Shown here: positions 24,201 through 34,904 of the stretch, one piece after another
Layout: the number at the start of each line of letters is the position of its first letter
Position numbering within the stretch: position 1 is the stretch's first letter
Assembly: GCF_000208865.1 (NCBI RefSeq)
Contig: NC_018392.1
Location: 2,686,793 to 2,750,792 of the forward strand
Direction: 5' to 3'
From: Neospora caninum Liverpool
Taxonomy: Eukaryota > Apicomplexa > Conoidasida > Eucoccidiorida > Sarcocystidae
DNA: 64,000 nucleotides
Program-made: the position numbers and the translations under genes
The notes under the pieces: generated by a model
The model's database searches: none
Told to the model about the DNA's origin: nothing
What the model saw: only the letters and a program-made list of their open reading frames with translations

Positions 24201-25228
24201 TTCCACACGGAACCCTCAGATCTCTGTCTTTCTCGCGAGCCTGGTTCCCGGCTCGCTCACGTGTCTCATCGTGGCCGCAGCCGCGGATCTCTCTGCAAGA
24301 CACACGCAAGCTCCGCAGCGTGGCGAGGACTTTCTAGCGTTTCTTCCCCCCGATTGTTCTTTTTCCCTCTGCTTTGCTCGCCAGCTGTGGCGAAAACCCT
24401 TTTGTGGGTGAAGCCTTTCTAGGAACGGGTTCCTTTGTACTCAAGGCCCTCTCGCCGGTGCACTGGGCAGGCCAGGTAGCGTCGTCTTGACACGCCGCCG
24501 CTTTTTTCGCTGCGTCTCTTTTTTCCACTGTCCTCGATCTGTTTGACAGCCTGGAATCAATTTTCGCTCCTTTTGCGACTCGTTCTGCTTTTCACTTTTC
24601 GTCTCCTTGCTCATCTGGTGCTCACGGGTGTTACGTCCGCACGGCTACCCGCGAGTTCTTTCCCGGCGAAAAACTATGGTTGGTCATGGGCAACCGAGAT
24701 TTTTAAAAAAAGAAGCCAGACCCACATCCACCGTGCACGATGTGTGGTCTTTCCACACCTATCTCCATGGATTCAGCCTGAAATGCAGAAGCGTAGATGC
24801 TTCTCTGTAGCCCTTCTCCGTTCATCTGTCCCGACAGATACGTGTGCGTACGGTGCGGAGTCGGTCACGAAGTTACTGTTTTTCGTTTTTCTCGTCGGAG
24901 ACATTCCGCAGGTTGAAGCCATTCCATCTGTAAGGTCTTCTCTTTGCTTTTTACTGCGTTCGGTGTCGGCGTGTGGTTCTCTCACCGGGAAACAAAACGG
25001 CCGCCAGGGAGATTCGGTTTTTCGCGGTCACCTGCGTTCCCCTCGTAAAAGAAAAAACACAAGTGTCCGCACTGCTGCTCCAGTTGAAAGCCAGCACCAC
25101 GCTCAGCTGTATCGAACACGGGAATCTGCCACTCTGTGAGGACGACCACACTGCAAAGGGTCATTTCCGCCTTGAGAAGAGAGGGCCGAACTCTTCCGAG
25201 GAAAAAAGGCAGACACAAGCCATGCACA
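21276..25228. other. Divergent intergenic region, no gene recognised
   Basis: Nearly 4 kb separates the minus-strand ankyrin gene from the plus-strand secreted-protein gene, so both promoters should be here. Open frames such as 22168-22893 and 23344-24075 (plus) and 21950-22393 (minus) are basic or Ser-rich, overlap on both strands and have no motif or compelling splice structure. At 22040-22130 there is a short imperfect repetition of GAAGATGACT-like words. An unrecognised small gene cannot be excluded. Confidence 0.4.
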
Positions 25229-27195
25229 ATGGCGGTCCTTTCCGTTCTGCGTTTTTTGTTGTCCCGTCTCTCGGTCTCGCTCCTGCTTCCTCTCGTTCTC
25301 GCCACTTGCACTGATGCCGACTCCGTCTCGGGGGCAGTCCTGCGTCTCCACAGAGCTCCCCCCCCTCCAAAGCAGGCCTCGCATGCTGGAAAGCCTCCCT
25401 CTTCTTTTTCGCCTCCCTTATCGTTTCCTCTTCCACCGGCACCTGCTGCGGCGGCCGTTGCTTCCTTTCATGAGCGTCGAACAGTTCTGACCCCATCGCG
25501 TGTCGCGGAAGGACTCTCGAGGGACGGAGAGAGAATAAGCAAGCAACTGGCTTTCCCTGAGATCACAAGCAGCGGCGGTGAAACGCCAAAGAGCCAGCAG
25601 CGTCTGCGCCACGCATTTCCAACCGCACGCCCTGCTTCGTCTCTCTCTCATTCCCCCGGCGCTGGTCCCCTGGCCTCTGCTCACGCGTCTTCTCTCTCTC
25701 CTCACATTTCTCCTCTCTCTCCTCACAATTCTTCTCTTTCTCCTCACGTGTCTTCTGTCTCTCCTCACGTCTCTTCTGTCTCTCCTCATGTGTCTTCTCT
25801 CTCTTCTCACATTTCTTCTGTCTCTTCCTCTCCGCTCCGTCGCCCCGCGCCAATGTCTCCCGCCGTGAAATCTGAACCTCGTCGATATCCTTCGCTCGTT
25901 CAGCTGCGCGACGCTCCAGCCTTCAGTGGCCAGCTGGGGGCAGGCGTCGATCTCATGCCCGACTCTGAGGAAGACATCAGCATCATGCCCAACTGCATGT
26001 TTTATTCTTCCTATGCCGGCAGCTGTATTCCGGGAGCCGCTCACTCCCCATGCAGGTGAACAAGCGCGCGTTTCCATGTGTGCCGCATGTAATTGTCTAT
26101 ACGGACGGAAATCGAGAGAACCTAGGAGACGAAGATGGGACGGCACGCTCTTGCGGGCATCCCACCTCGGATGTGTCCAATTTTTACGCCGTTTTTCCGG
26201 ACAACATCGACCGGCCATACTCGCTCCCCGGCTCATGCACTCTATCTCTTGTGTGTCTATGTATATCTTCATATATATAAATATACATGCTTCTGTATAT
26301 ATATATATATACTATACATTCATATATATATATATATATATGACTGCATATACTGTGGACGTCTTTTCTATGTAGATATTTATGTATATGTGGATGCCGG
26401 AAGCAACCGAGGTCGAGTACTGGGAGAGTGGAGACATGTGCGGACTTGTGACCGTCTTGAACGGAAGCGTGCTGTGTCTCCGGAGTTTTCAGGGGTGTCG
26501 ATGTTCTCTTTGCATCTCTCCAACGCGGATATCCTTATCTTTTTTCCCTTGCTACACTTTTCTGTTGTTCTCCGTGCTTCTTTTCAGATACTGCCGCGCG
26601 AAGCAGTTCACGGGCTTATATGGAGGAGCCCAGTGTAAGTGTCTTCGGAGGCCGTAGGGTAGAGAATTTGGAGGGCACAGCAGGAGTGAGGGAGAGGGGC
26701 GCGTTTTCCTTTAGTGTGGGCCGTCATAGGGCTTTTTCCTCGCCCGCTCTCTCGGTTGCTTTCTTCGCTGTCTCTCCTCCGTTTTCCCCCTCCACGTCGC
26801 CTTCTTTCTTCGGCCTTCTCCCTCGTGTGTCCCTCTTTTCTTCAGGTCCGTCGTTCACATCCTTTCCGCCCGAACTCCAGGCCCTCTACCGTTGGCGCAT
26901 TACGCCGGCAAAGCGGTCCCGAGTCAAAGGATGGACAGACGAGCTCGTTTGCGTCGTGGAGAAAACGCAAGTGGGCGATCATGTTCAGATGCAAATGCAG
27001 CAAAGTGCGAATCAGGCAGCGGTGCAAGCCTCCGCCGCGATGCCCGGCGCCGGCTTCGCTGCTCCGTCGCCTTTTGTCAACCCGTATTACATCAGCCAGG
27101 CGTCGTTCCACTGGCCACAACGCGCAGGAGTCGGGAGTCTCCTTTCCGTTTCTCTTCCGCTCTTCGCGTGTCTAGTATCTCTTTTAAAAGCATGA
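25229..27195 (+). CDS. Putative secreted protein with Ser/Pro/His heptad-like repeat
   Basis: The first exon runs from the ATG at 25229 (context CACAATGG) to 26055, where TGCAG|GTGAAC gives a donor. The N-terminus, MAVLSVLRFLLSRLSV followed by a Leu/Val-rich stretch to ATC, looks like a signal peptide. Residues around 150-200 form a seven-residue repeat of the type LSPHVSS (21 bp in DNA, about 25690-25830, six or seven units). Later exons include one ending at 26494 with GDMCGLVTVLNG and SVLCLRSFQ, 26588-26634 (YCRAKQFTGLYGG) and one from 26846 with LQALYRWRITPAKRS. The cysteines suggest an extracellular or lumenal fold. The 26055-to-second-exon junction does not resolve in phase, so an exon may be missing; the stop at 27193-27195 is the simplest end. 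Family not recognised. Confidence 0.62.
26265..26342. repeat. (TA)n microsatellite in secreted-protein gene intron
   Basis: TA-rich dinucleotide tract with CAT and CTGT interruptions, between the first exon and the exon ending at 26494. Confidence 0.9.
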
Positions 27196-27383
27196 GTTTT
27201 GTGTGATGCGACCGCGTGGAGGGAAGGAACAGGACAAACACACTTATCAAAAGGGAGGCGCACGCGTATGGGTCTCTACATGGAAATCTGCAAAAATAGA
27301 TTCAAGCTTGTACATATGGGCACATGTATATATATTCAAAGTGCATTCATCCGTATATTGGCAAGTAGGCCGATATTTATACA

Positions 27384-27415
<32 letters not shown>

Positions 27416-28773
27416 GTATATAGGTGTGATGAGGGTTGCCTGTATTGGCGGCAAGCTGTCTGTGTCTTTGGTTTGTTGTTTCCTTGGTCTCCGGGGAGTA
27501 GGTGGGAGCAGGCGAAACAAGGTGGAATGCAGGAAGAAGGAAAGCGAGTGTCGGTACGAAAACTCGCTTTGGACTGCTTGTCTGTGCCTCTTTTTGGCGT
27601 TTTTTCGCGACAATTCGCGAAAGGAGACACAACGCGTCTGTGGCCCTAATTCTTGCCATGTGACCACGGCCGTGAGCGACACACCCATTCTTTCTTTTTG
27701 CGGCGCGAGAATTGGGCAGGGCTTTGTGGGGCGGCGCTTTCGTCCACGTAAAGCGAGACACAGTTGCCGTGTTGCCGCGAGTTTACGTGAATTCTCTGGT
27801 TGCTTTGCTACGCCCTCCACTCGTCACCATCTGAAGAATTCCGACACAAGACGCTCAGAGAAGGTAAACATTGTAGGCAGACGAAAAACTCGAGAGCCGC
27901 ATTATGACACTTGAACGACAGTTTTGCCCGCGAAGTGCGCGAGCGTACGAAGACGGAATTGCATCTTTCGAGATAGATCGGTGGAAGAGCGGTTGGCGTC
28001 GAGCCGATTCCTGTTTTTTGGTTTATGGGCTGGATGACCGGCAATTTTCTCTATGGAAACTTTTTGCTCCTCGTAAACAAACAGATGGACGCACGCGCAG
28101 AGCTCTACGCTGCTTGTAGTGCAGATGCGCATTGTAACCTGGGAGATCTCCCGCGTGGGCACCTCACTCTAAAGAAGACGTTTCCTCTCCACGCTCTACA
28201 CAAATACATCAAAATATGTATACATATATGTATATCTGTGCATGTGCATATATATATATATATATATACATGTATACTGGTGTCGCTGTAGATGAGTGAT
28301 TAAGAGTGTGAGCCACAGCGGGAAGAAATATCGAGAGTATACGGTTCCGTGGCGGTGATAGGTTTGTTCCATGTCAACGAGCGGGCGTTGTCCTTGTCGA
28401 GTCTCAGGTTTCCTCGCGCGGTAGGCCTTTCCCAGAACCCGTCCACATCCCCACTGGTTCTGTCTGTGCCTCACAGAGGATGATTTTTTTCGCAGTTCCC
28501 GTCGTTTTTCTCCGCAGACGAGGCAGAGGGACTGAAAACACAAAACGCGCCGAGGAGCGAAACCGCGGGCAGGAAAGCTGCTGCATTCACCGAGACAGTC
28601 GATGCACGTATGTGGATATTTCCATATCTGTGAAGGCGTCAAGCGTAGGGTTTGTCGGCAAAAAACAGTTCAAAAGTGCTTCCTGGGAGACGGAGACACT
28701 GGGAATTCATAGCGGTGAAGAAACAAACAAGCACTATTTCGCTCTTTGTCTAAGCACTACAGTAGCCTCGTCT
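27196..28773. other. Convergent 3' spacer with (TA)n tracts
   Basis: Lies between the plus-strand gene ending near 27195 and the minus-strand stop at 28774. TA microsatellites occur at 27380-27421 and 28211-28270. No open frame has a convincing start, motif or splice partner. Position suggests 3' UTRs and spacer. Confidence 0.45.
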
Positions 28774-31700
28774 TCACCAGACACTGTGAGGCGCCCGCGG
28801 GGCGAGAAAGGGGGAGAAGAGAGCAGAGTCGGCTGTCTCCGCTGTGGGGTTCTGGGCCAGGCGGTACAGCTGGTCGATAAGCTGGCGAGCCGCCAGAGCT
28901 GGAAAGAGCGCATGCAGACGCAAACCGAAAAACACGTTCGATGAAGCGAGGCAAACAGCAAACCTGCGAACGGGAGACGCGAAACAGCAAACGCGGGGAA
29001 ACGCTCCCGAACAGGCGTGGCGCGGTAGCGAAGCCGGAAGGCAAGATGAACCTACATCTCTGCATGCAGGCGAATTGCAACCAAAAACGAAGAACTAAAG
29101 GGGGCGCGACATCACGCGTTTAGAGCAAACAAAGAGTCGTCAAAAACAACGGCCTCGTGACGACGCGGGCGGGCACGAACCCGCGGAAAAAAAGGCAGAA
29201 AAGAGACAAAGATCGTTCGCCGCTGCAAGGCTGTGGCAAGGATGCGACGATATCTCAGGCTCTTCCCGCAACTCAAGTGTTGGACTGTGGGTTAGATTCA
29301 AGACCCCAGGCAAATCGCTGGACTTCGGACACTGACGTAAATGTGCTTCCACTATAAAATAAGATTCCACTGTCAGCGAGTGACTGCAAGATAGTCACGA
29401 GCCCACAACCACAACTTTGTAATAACGGTTTGCGGTAGAACCATAGCGCAGTGAGATTCACACAGTTCAACGCACAGGCAAAGATGTGCCCCATTAAAGG
29501 CAAATGGGAGTTCCGCTGTAGCGTCTCTCAAGTTCAAGCGAGGAAGGCGAGTCGGCCTCGCAATTCAGAAATTCACAGGAAGTGCTGGGCACTACGCCGC
29601 CGGCACTTGCGTGTCTATCACCCGATCTCGCGCTGCCAGCCGAGGCGTAAACGATCCCTTCTGCTCACTTCTTCGGTGACAGCGAATGGGCCTTCTGCTT
29701 CTCCGGTCGAACAGAAAGGCGCAGATACACTCGAGAACCCGCCAGCAACAAACAAGCTCCACGTCGTCCTTTCTTCTCTTCCACAAGCCCGAGCGTGTCC
29801 TTTCCTCCAGAGTCGAGAAGAACACGGCCGGCCAGGCGTCCCATTGCCCACCTTCCCGTTCGGCTTCTCTTACGACGCGATAAAACTCCACCTCGCTTCC
29901 TTTCTCTGCGTGCGCTGGTTGCCCAGGCACACCTGGCGAGCAAGCAGACACTCTTGTAGGAGAGAGAGGACAGCACGACGTTACACGGCCTCGGGATACA
30001 GGCGACGCGGATGCCGGGATCAAGTCGGCAGTCTGAACGCGCTGGACGTACAACGCACTGAGAAGAGGAAGGTCTGGGTGTTCGAGGAGGCGATGGAATC
30101 TGAGTAGAAGAGAGGCATCCGAACAGGGGGAAAGCGGAAATAGAAAATGCCGCATGAACCTGAACCGGAGAGCGAAGGGGATACGGGAAGACAACTGCAA
30201 CACAGAGGGGGGACGCGTAACACCACAGAGGACGACGCATTTTCCCGCGAAAAGGCGGGCGCTGGGGGTGACGAAACAGAGATTTGGGCCCGCAGGACAG
30301 GCAACGACGAAACCAAGACTGCACGAGAAAGATCTCTAGGCACAAAGAAGCGCAGCGACGCATATGCTTGTGAGGAGTCAAGGAGAGATGGTCTCAAACA
30401 GGCGCACAAGAACTCCCGCTGATCCGTTGAAACCTTTGACGAAACCGCATGTCTCTCTGGTTCGCCGCTACTCTATAAGCCGCCTTCATGTCATCCCACA
30501 AGCGAAAAGAGACACAGCAACTTGAGAAGCACAATGAAAAGTTCCGAAACAAAGGAAAGTGTCGTCGGGTGTAACCAGTCACGTTCGGAAACGATTCGAC
30601 TTCCTGGGTAGCTGGTCACCTTCAGGCTCACCGGTTGACGAGAAGCAGGAACGAGGTTCGAGTAGCGTAGAAGTTCTTGACAGTCGCAAGCGCTTTCATA
30701 TTCTGCTCCCACAGTGTGTTCTTCCTGTTTCCATCTCGCGAATTCGAGTCGGTGGCTCGGACCTCTTCCTCGCCGACCGCCCCGAGGAAGTTGTGCAGTG
30801 TACAGACAGCCGGCCTGGCTAGCCCACGAAAACAGCGATGAAGAAGCACACTCAAGTCTTGTTTTTCGCCTTCCGAGAAGTGGAACATAACACGGAACTG
30901 ATCGCTGAACCCATCCACTTGATCTCGTTCGGAATCCGCCCCCGGTTCTCCCGCCTCGCCGCTGCCTCTTCCCCCGCGCTTCTTCCCTACCCCGCCATCA
31001 TCCTCTCCTTGTGTTTTTCTTCGCCTGCATGCTCTTTCTCTCGCAAGCTCCAGTCCGTCGTTCGACGACGCCGGAAAACTGCAAGATGGATTGTCCAAGA
31101 GCGGGGCGAGAACGCGACGAAAAAAATCAAATCCGACGGTCTGAAGAAGTTCGTGGCGAATCTGGCACCTCAGCGTACGCAGCAGAGTAGTAACCAGTTT
31201 TCTGTGGAGCTGCACCAGCTTTTCAAATTTCCGTTGTGCGACAAAAAGGCCTCCGTGAAGGAGCAAGTCAGCCACGAGTTCTCCCATCCAAAGCGAGAGG
31301 CAGCTGGAAGATCTTGGATCCGACTTGCTCTCGTCTACGGGCTCGATGCCTTCGCCGGCTTTCTCTGGAGACGGGCGCAAGGCTTCTCTTGCGTCGACTC
31401 CTTCCTCAGCTTCGCCTCGACGTGGCAGTCGACGCATATCTCCAACTCGACCCTGACGTTCTCCTCGCTGAGATCCCTCGCGCCTTCGCTTCCTTCGATA
31501 TCCCGAGAGCCGCCTCCCTGTGGTACGCGTTTCTTTGCACAGAAACACGTCCAGGTCTGCCACGATGCGTGCAAGTGTGTACTCGATATCTCTCCGAGGA
31601 AGAAGAAAGTCTCGACACCCGTCACACAAAACCACACAAGATGTTGAAGCACGGCACGAACCTGGAGGCGGCGACAGTGAGCCTGAGGAAGGAGAAGCGT

Positions 31701-32841
31701 TGGGTACACGCACCAGAGCCTGGGGCAAAGATGAACTCGACTCAGTGACTGCCGGATGCGTCGCCGGAGGCACCAAGGCAAGTTCCTGAGACAATGCGCA
31801 CCTTGGCTGGGCGAGGCTGTCTCCGTCTTGGCTTTCGACTCCCGGGGGAAGCCCTGCGCCTCGCCCGTGGGCTTCCACGGCCGCAGTGCTCTGTCGCAGA
31901 TCTGCGCCGCATTCTTCACAGCATGCACCATGGATCTGCGTGAAATAGACGTCTCTCCAGTAGCGCGCACTCGCTGTCTCTTCGCCCGGATTGAGCGCGG
32001 GTGCGGGCGTATACACGGCGTCTCTGTCGAAAGTAAGTCGTCTTTCAATCCTGGCGGAAAGGAACATCTGAGGGCGGGGCGCAGCGACGGAGACACGCTC
32101 CTCCAAGAGGGGACTCCTCATGCAAAGAGAGTGGTAGAAGCAAGCAACGATGCTTGGCGGGAGTCTGACGAGAGGACGCTGGGGCGATGCGCGACAAAGA
32201 GAACCCTCGCGCATCCGCCGTGGCCTTCTATCCCCGTCGTCACCTTCACCTTGGTGAGCTCCCTGTCCTTTATGCGCCTCTGGGGGGTCCGAGGCACACA
32301 CGCCATCGCTGAGGGGTAAAATGCGCGGCGGTTCCTCCCGCTCCTCTCGGCTTCTTTCACCAGGCGACAACGTGTCGGGTGGAGAGCTTCCACAAGCAGC
32401 TAACGTCGAGCCACGCTGCTGCTCTGCACCTGGCTGGGCACCTGCACGGTCCGGCGACGCTGGTATCGGAGTCTGTTTGGAAAGGGGAGAGAGTGGCCCA
32501 TCCCGGTTGTCGGCAAAAGACAAAAGGGGAGGGAGAGAGGCGACGAGGAGCGCTCGAACGTCTGCGCTCGAGGGAAGAAACGAAACAAGCAGCGCAACGA
32601 GCAACGGATCATTCAGCACGTGGTGAAGATTCAACGCCCGGAAAAACACCGCCCGGTCCGGGTGTATAGACACCCCGAAGCCGCGGATCTCTTCTTCTGC
32701 AGCCGACCCCTCCTCTCCATGATCCAGGCAGAGAGAAGGGCAGTGAGACACAGACGAAGAAGCGACCGACGCAGAAAAGACAGACGAAGGAGCGGCCGAG
32801 GTAGAAGAAAGGGAAGGCTCTGGTGAGGCAGACTTGGTCAT
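28774..32841 (-). CDS. Unrecognised multi-exon protein with F-box-like helix and paired CxxC motifs
   Basis: The first exon, 30632-32841, opens with ATG (MTKSASPEPS) and encodes 736 codons before a strong donor CCG|GTGAGC. In phase it joins 30000-30099 (FHRLLEHPDLPLLSALYVQR). A likely terminal exon at 28774-28898 has a good acceptor (CTTTCCAG) and encodes LAARQLIDQLYRLAQNPTAE before TGA. Exons between 28898 and 30000 are needed to fix the phase but I could not place them. Features: a hydrophobic helix at residues 77-100 (LNDPLLVALLVSFLP) resembling an F-box core; CCEEC at 307-311 and CDGC at 406-409, a spacing that could bind zinc; and a helical segment at 515-585. Low-complexity Glu/Arg/Ser inserts separate them. 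An F-box or zinc-binding role is only a suggestion. Confidence 0.65.
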
Positions 32842-33630
32842 CTGTCTAGAGCCTGCAGTTGACCTTCCCACAAGGAGAATCGAGCACACGGGTGCTCTGT
32901 GGCAGTTGCCGGGGTCCTCAGAACTCGGCAGAAAACGAAAACAATGCGGCCAAGGAACCGGAAACCTAACCCTACATCGGCAGCCAGTAAGCGATGCTTT
33001 TTTCGCGTGGTGGTGAAGAGGTCCCAAAAAGCGCGTTTCTTCACGCACTACCGGCAACGCGTAGCGGAGAATTCTGGTCCTTTGAGGAGTTGGCGTTCGT
33101 TATGGCCAGGACAGGCCGCCTTTCGGCTGCAACGCCACACGCTCCGGGCACGGTGAACCCTTCTTCACGGATAAGAGACAAGGGAAACGGACAGCTCAAA
33201 GGGTTAAGACTCGCTGTTTCTATCGGGAATGAGGCACGAAATTCGAAAAGCCGGGGAATGCAGCGCGAAACAATGAAAAGCGCCTGTTCATTTTCTGGGC
33301 ACATGTACCCCGGCTCTGCCAGATAGAACACGCTGCTGGTTTACAGGCAAGAAGTCAGAAACGGCAGCATTCCCTCCCACCAGGAACAAGGGTAAAAGAC
33401 GCAGTGGCTGAGACGAACGAAGCAACTTTTATTGGTAGAAAGTCGATCGGGGTCGTTCGCGTTAACCTATCGCTCCCTTGAATCTCCATTCTGCATGCCG
33501 TCTTTTTCTCAGCGTACGTATGAGAACCGTCCAGGGACACCTGTGCTCGGTGCGAGCTCACGACCGCGCTCTAATGCGCAGCCTCCGACAAACTGATTCA
33601 AGATGTCCATGTAGCTTTTCTGCACACGTA
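32842..33630. other. Left flank of the tandem array
   Basis: Contains the upstream region of the minus-strand gene starting at 32841 and about 600 bp of sequence I cannot assign. It is not part of the 5.86-kb repeat: similarity to the other copies begins abruptly at 33631. No convincing coding exon seen. Confidence 0.5.
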
Positions 33631-34637
33631 GACCACTCCGGTGTCGACTCAGTGCAGTCGGGGAAAGCCCAGCCGACGGAACTGAAACCATGCCAGGAGA
33701 CGAAAGGAAAGTATGGCACGGAGCCATGTGGTCAGCGTGTGCTTGAAGAACCCCGGCACGGCCCTAGGTTTCAGCGATAGGGAAAAGTCGCGCATCGGAG
33801 CTATATGAAACCGATTCTACGAGGATGTTCCCAGAACGATGCACAGGCCGCCGCAACATACGCACTGCCCGACTGCTGTCCCACACCCTTTCTGTGTTTT
33901 GTTTGCAAACATTCTCGCACACTTTCTCTGATGGGTTCTCCACAGCCGGCGCTACTGGCGTGGTCGGCCACGTGGGAGAAGCCCACAGAGGATGGGAATC
34001 AGCATGGAATTGAAATCTTCTGAGTCGGAATCGTGTTGCGTCTGCAGCAACGGAAGTGTTCATAGTGCGTCCTTACTGTCTGCTGGAATAGCGAGCAGGC
34101 AGAGGAAATTTGAAGCCTTCTCCACCGGCGGGCAGAGGTAAGTCAGAGGTGTCGGTTAATGTGTTTAGGGGAGGGTTCTCCGGGGGCAAGCGCCCAATGC
34201 ATGGGCCAAACGCGGAAGAGGAGGAAAATCCGCCAAAGTCTAAGTGGACCCTCTTGAACGACTTCTTGACTTCTCGTGCGAATCGCACGTACTTTCGCTG
34301 TCTACGTAGGGCCAGACGTCTACTAAAACCGAGCAACCTATCCCCTAATGACCTGGCACTGTGCAGCTAGCAACATGTCACAAGAATGAAGAGGCTGTGT
34401 GTTTGAAAACGATATCTCCTATCAGTTAGCGTCCGCGAACCTTTCTGTGACGCTTTCATAGGGCCAAGGACGGCCGCATGTTTCATAGCAGTTCCCGCCG
34501 CCACAGTGAAACGCCGAATTGGAGCCGCTCCGCTGAGGAAGGCAAAGTTGAAAAAGCCTGACGTTTTAGACAGGGGACGGCGAGTTATTTTTGTGAACCA
34601 CCCCGCACAGCGTGAGCCAATAATGGTTTGTATCTTC
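33631..34637. other. Array spacer downstream of the secreted-protein gene (copy 1)
   Basis: About 1 kb between the unit start and the conserved post-TGA frame. It holds a 99-codon minus-strand ATG frame (33764-34063; MNTSVAADATRF start), kept open in all five copies but with replacement differences (His/Gln, Pro/Ser, Asn/Ser), and a donor-like AGAG|GTAAGT on the plus strand at 34139. I cannot connect either to an expressed exon. Confidence 0.3.
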
Positions 34638-34904
34638 CTAGGCGAATCTCAAAAAAGCAGACTTCACTGAACGCTGCGCTGGGACGCCAGCCCTCGGAGC
34701 GGCGGAATAGATCGCTGTGGCACTCCTAAAAATTCCATAAGCTTGTACAGGGCCCACATCTTTGCAGTGAGGTAGTCGGCGTAGCGAGATGCAGAATGAC
34801 TCAACCCTGGTGTCATTATCGAGTTGCTCTCTTTCCGCGATTACTTGATGGGGGCCTCCAAGGGCACGTGTATCTTCAGGACGAGGAGACACGGCGGCTG
34901 GTCA
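34638..34904 (-). other. Conserved open frame following an in-frame TGA (five copies)
   Basis: Directly after the TGA that ends exon 4 of the secreted protein, the same frame stays open for 88 codons (PAAVSPRPEDTRALGG ... SAFLRFA, TAG). The other copies are at 40498-40764, 46354-46620, 52214-52480 and 58079-58345. The few base differences I see among copies (Gln CAA/CAG, Tyr TAT/TAC, Gly GGC/GGA) are all silent in this frame, whereas exon 4 just before the TGA differs mostly by replacements. It could be an exon of an alternative transcript, a readthrough extension, or chance. Confidence 0.3.
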
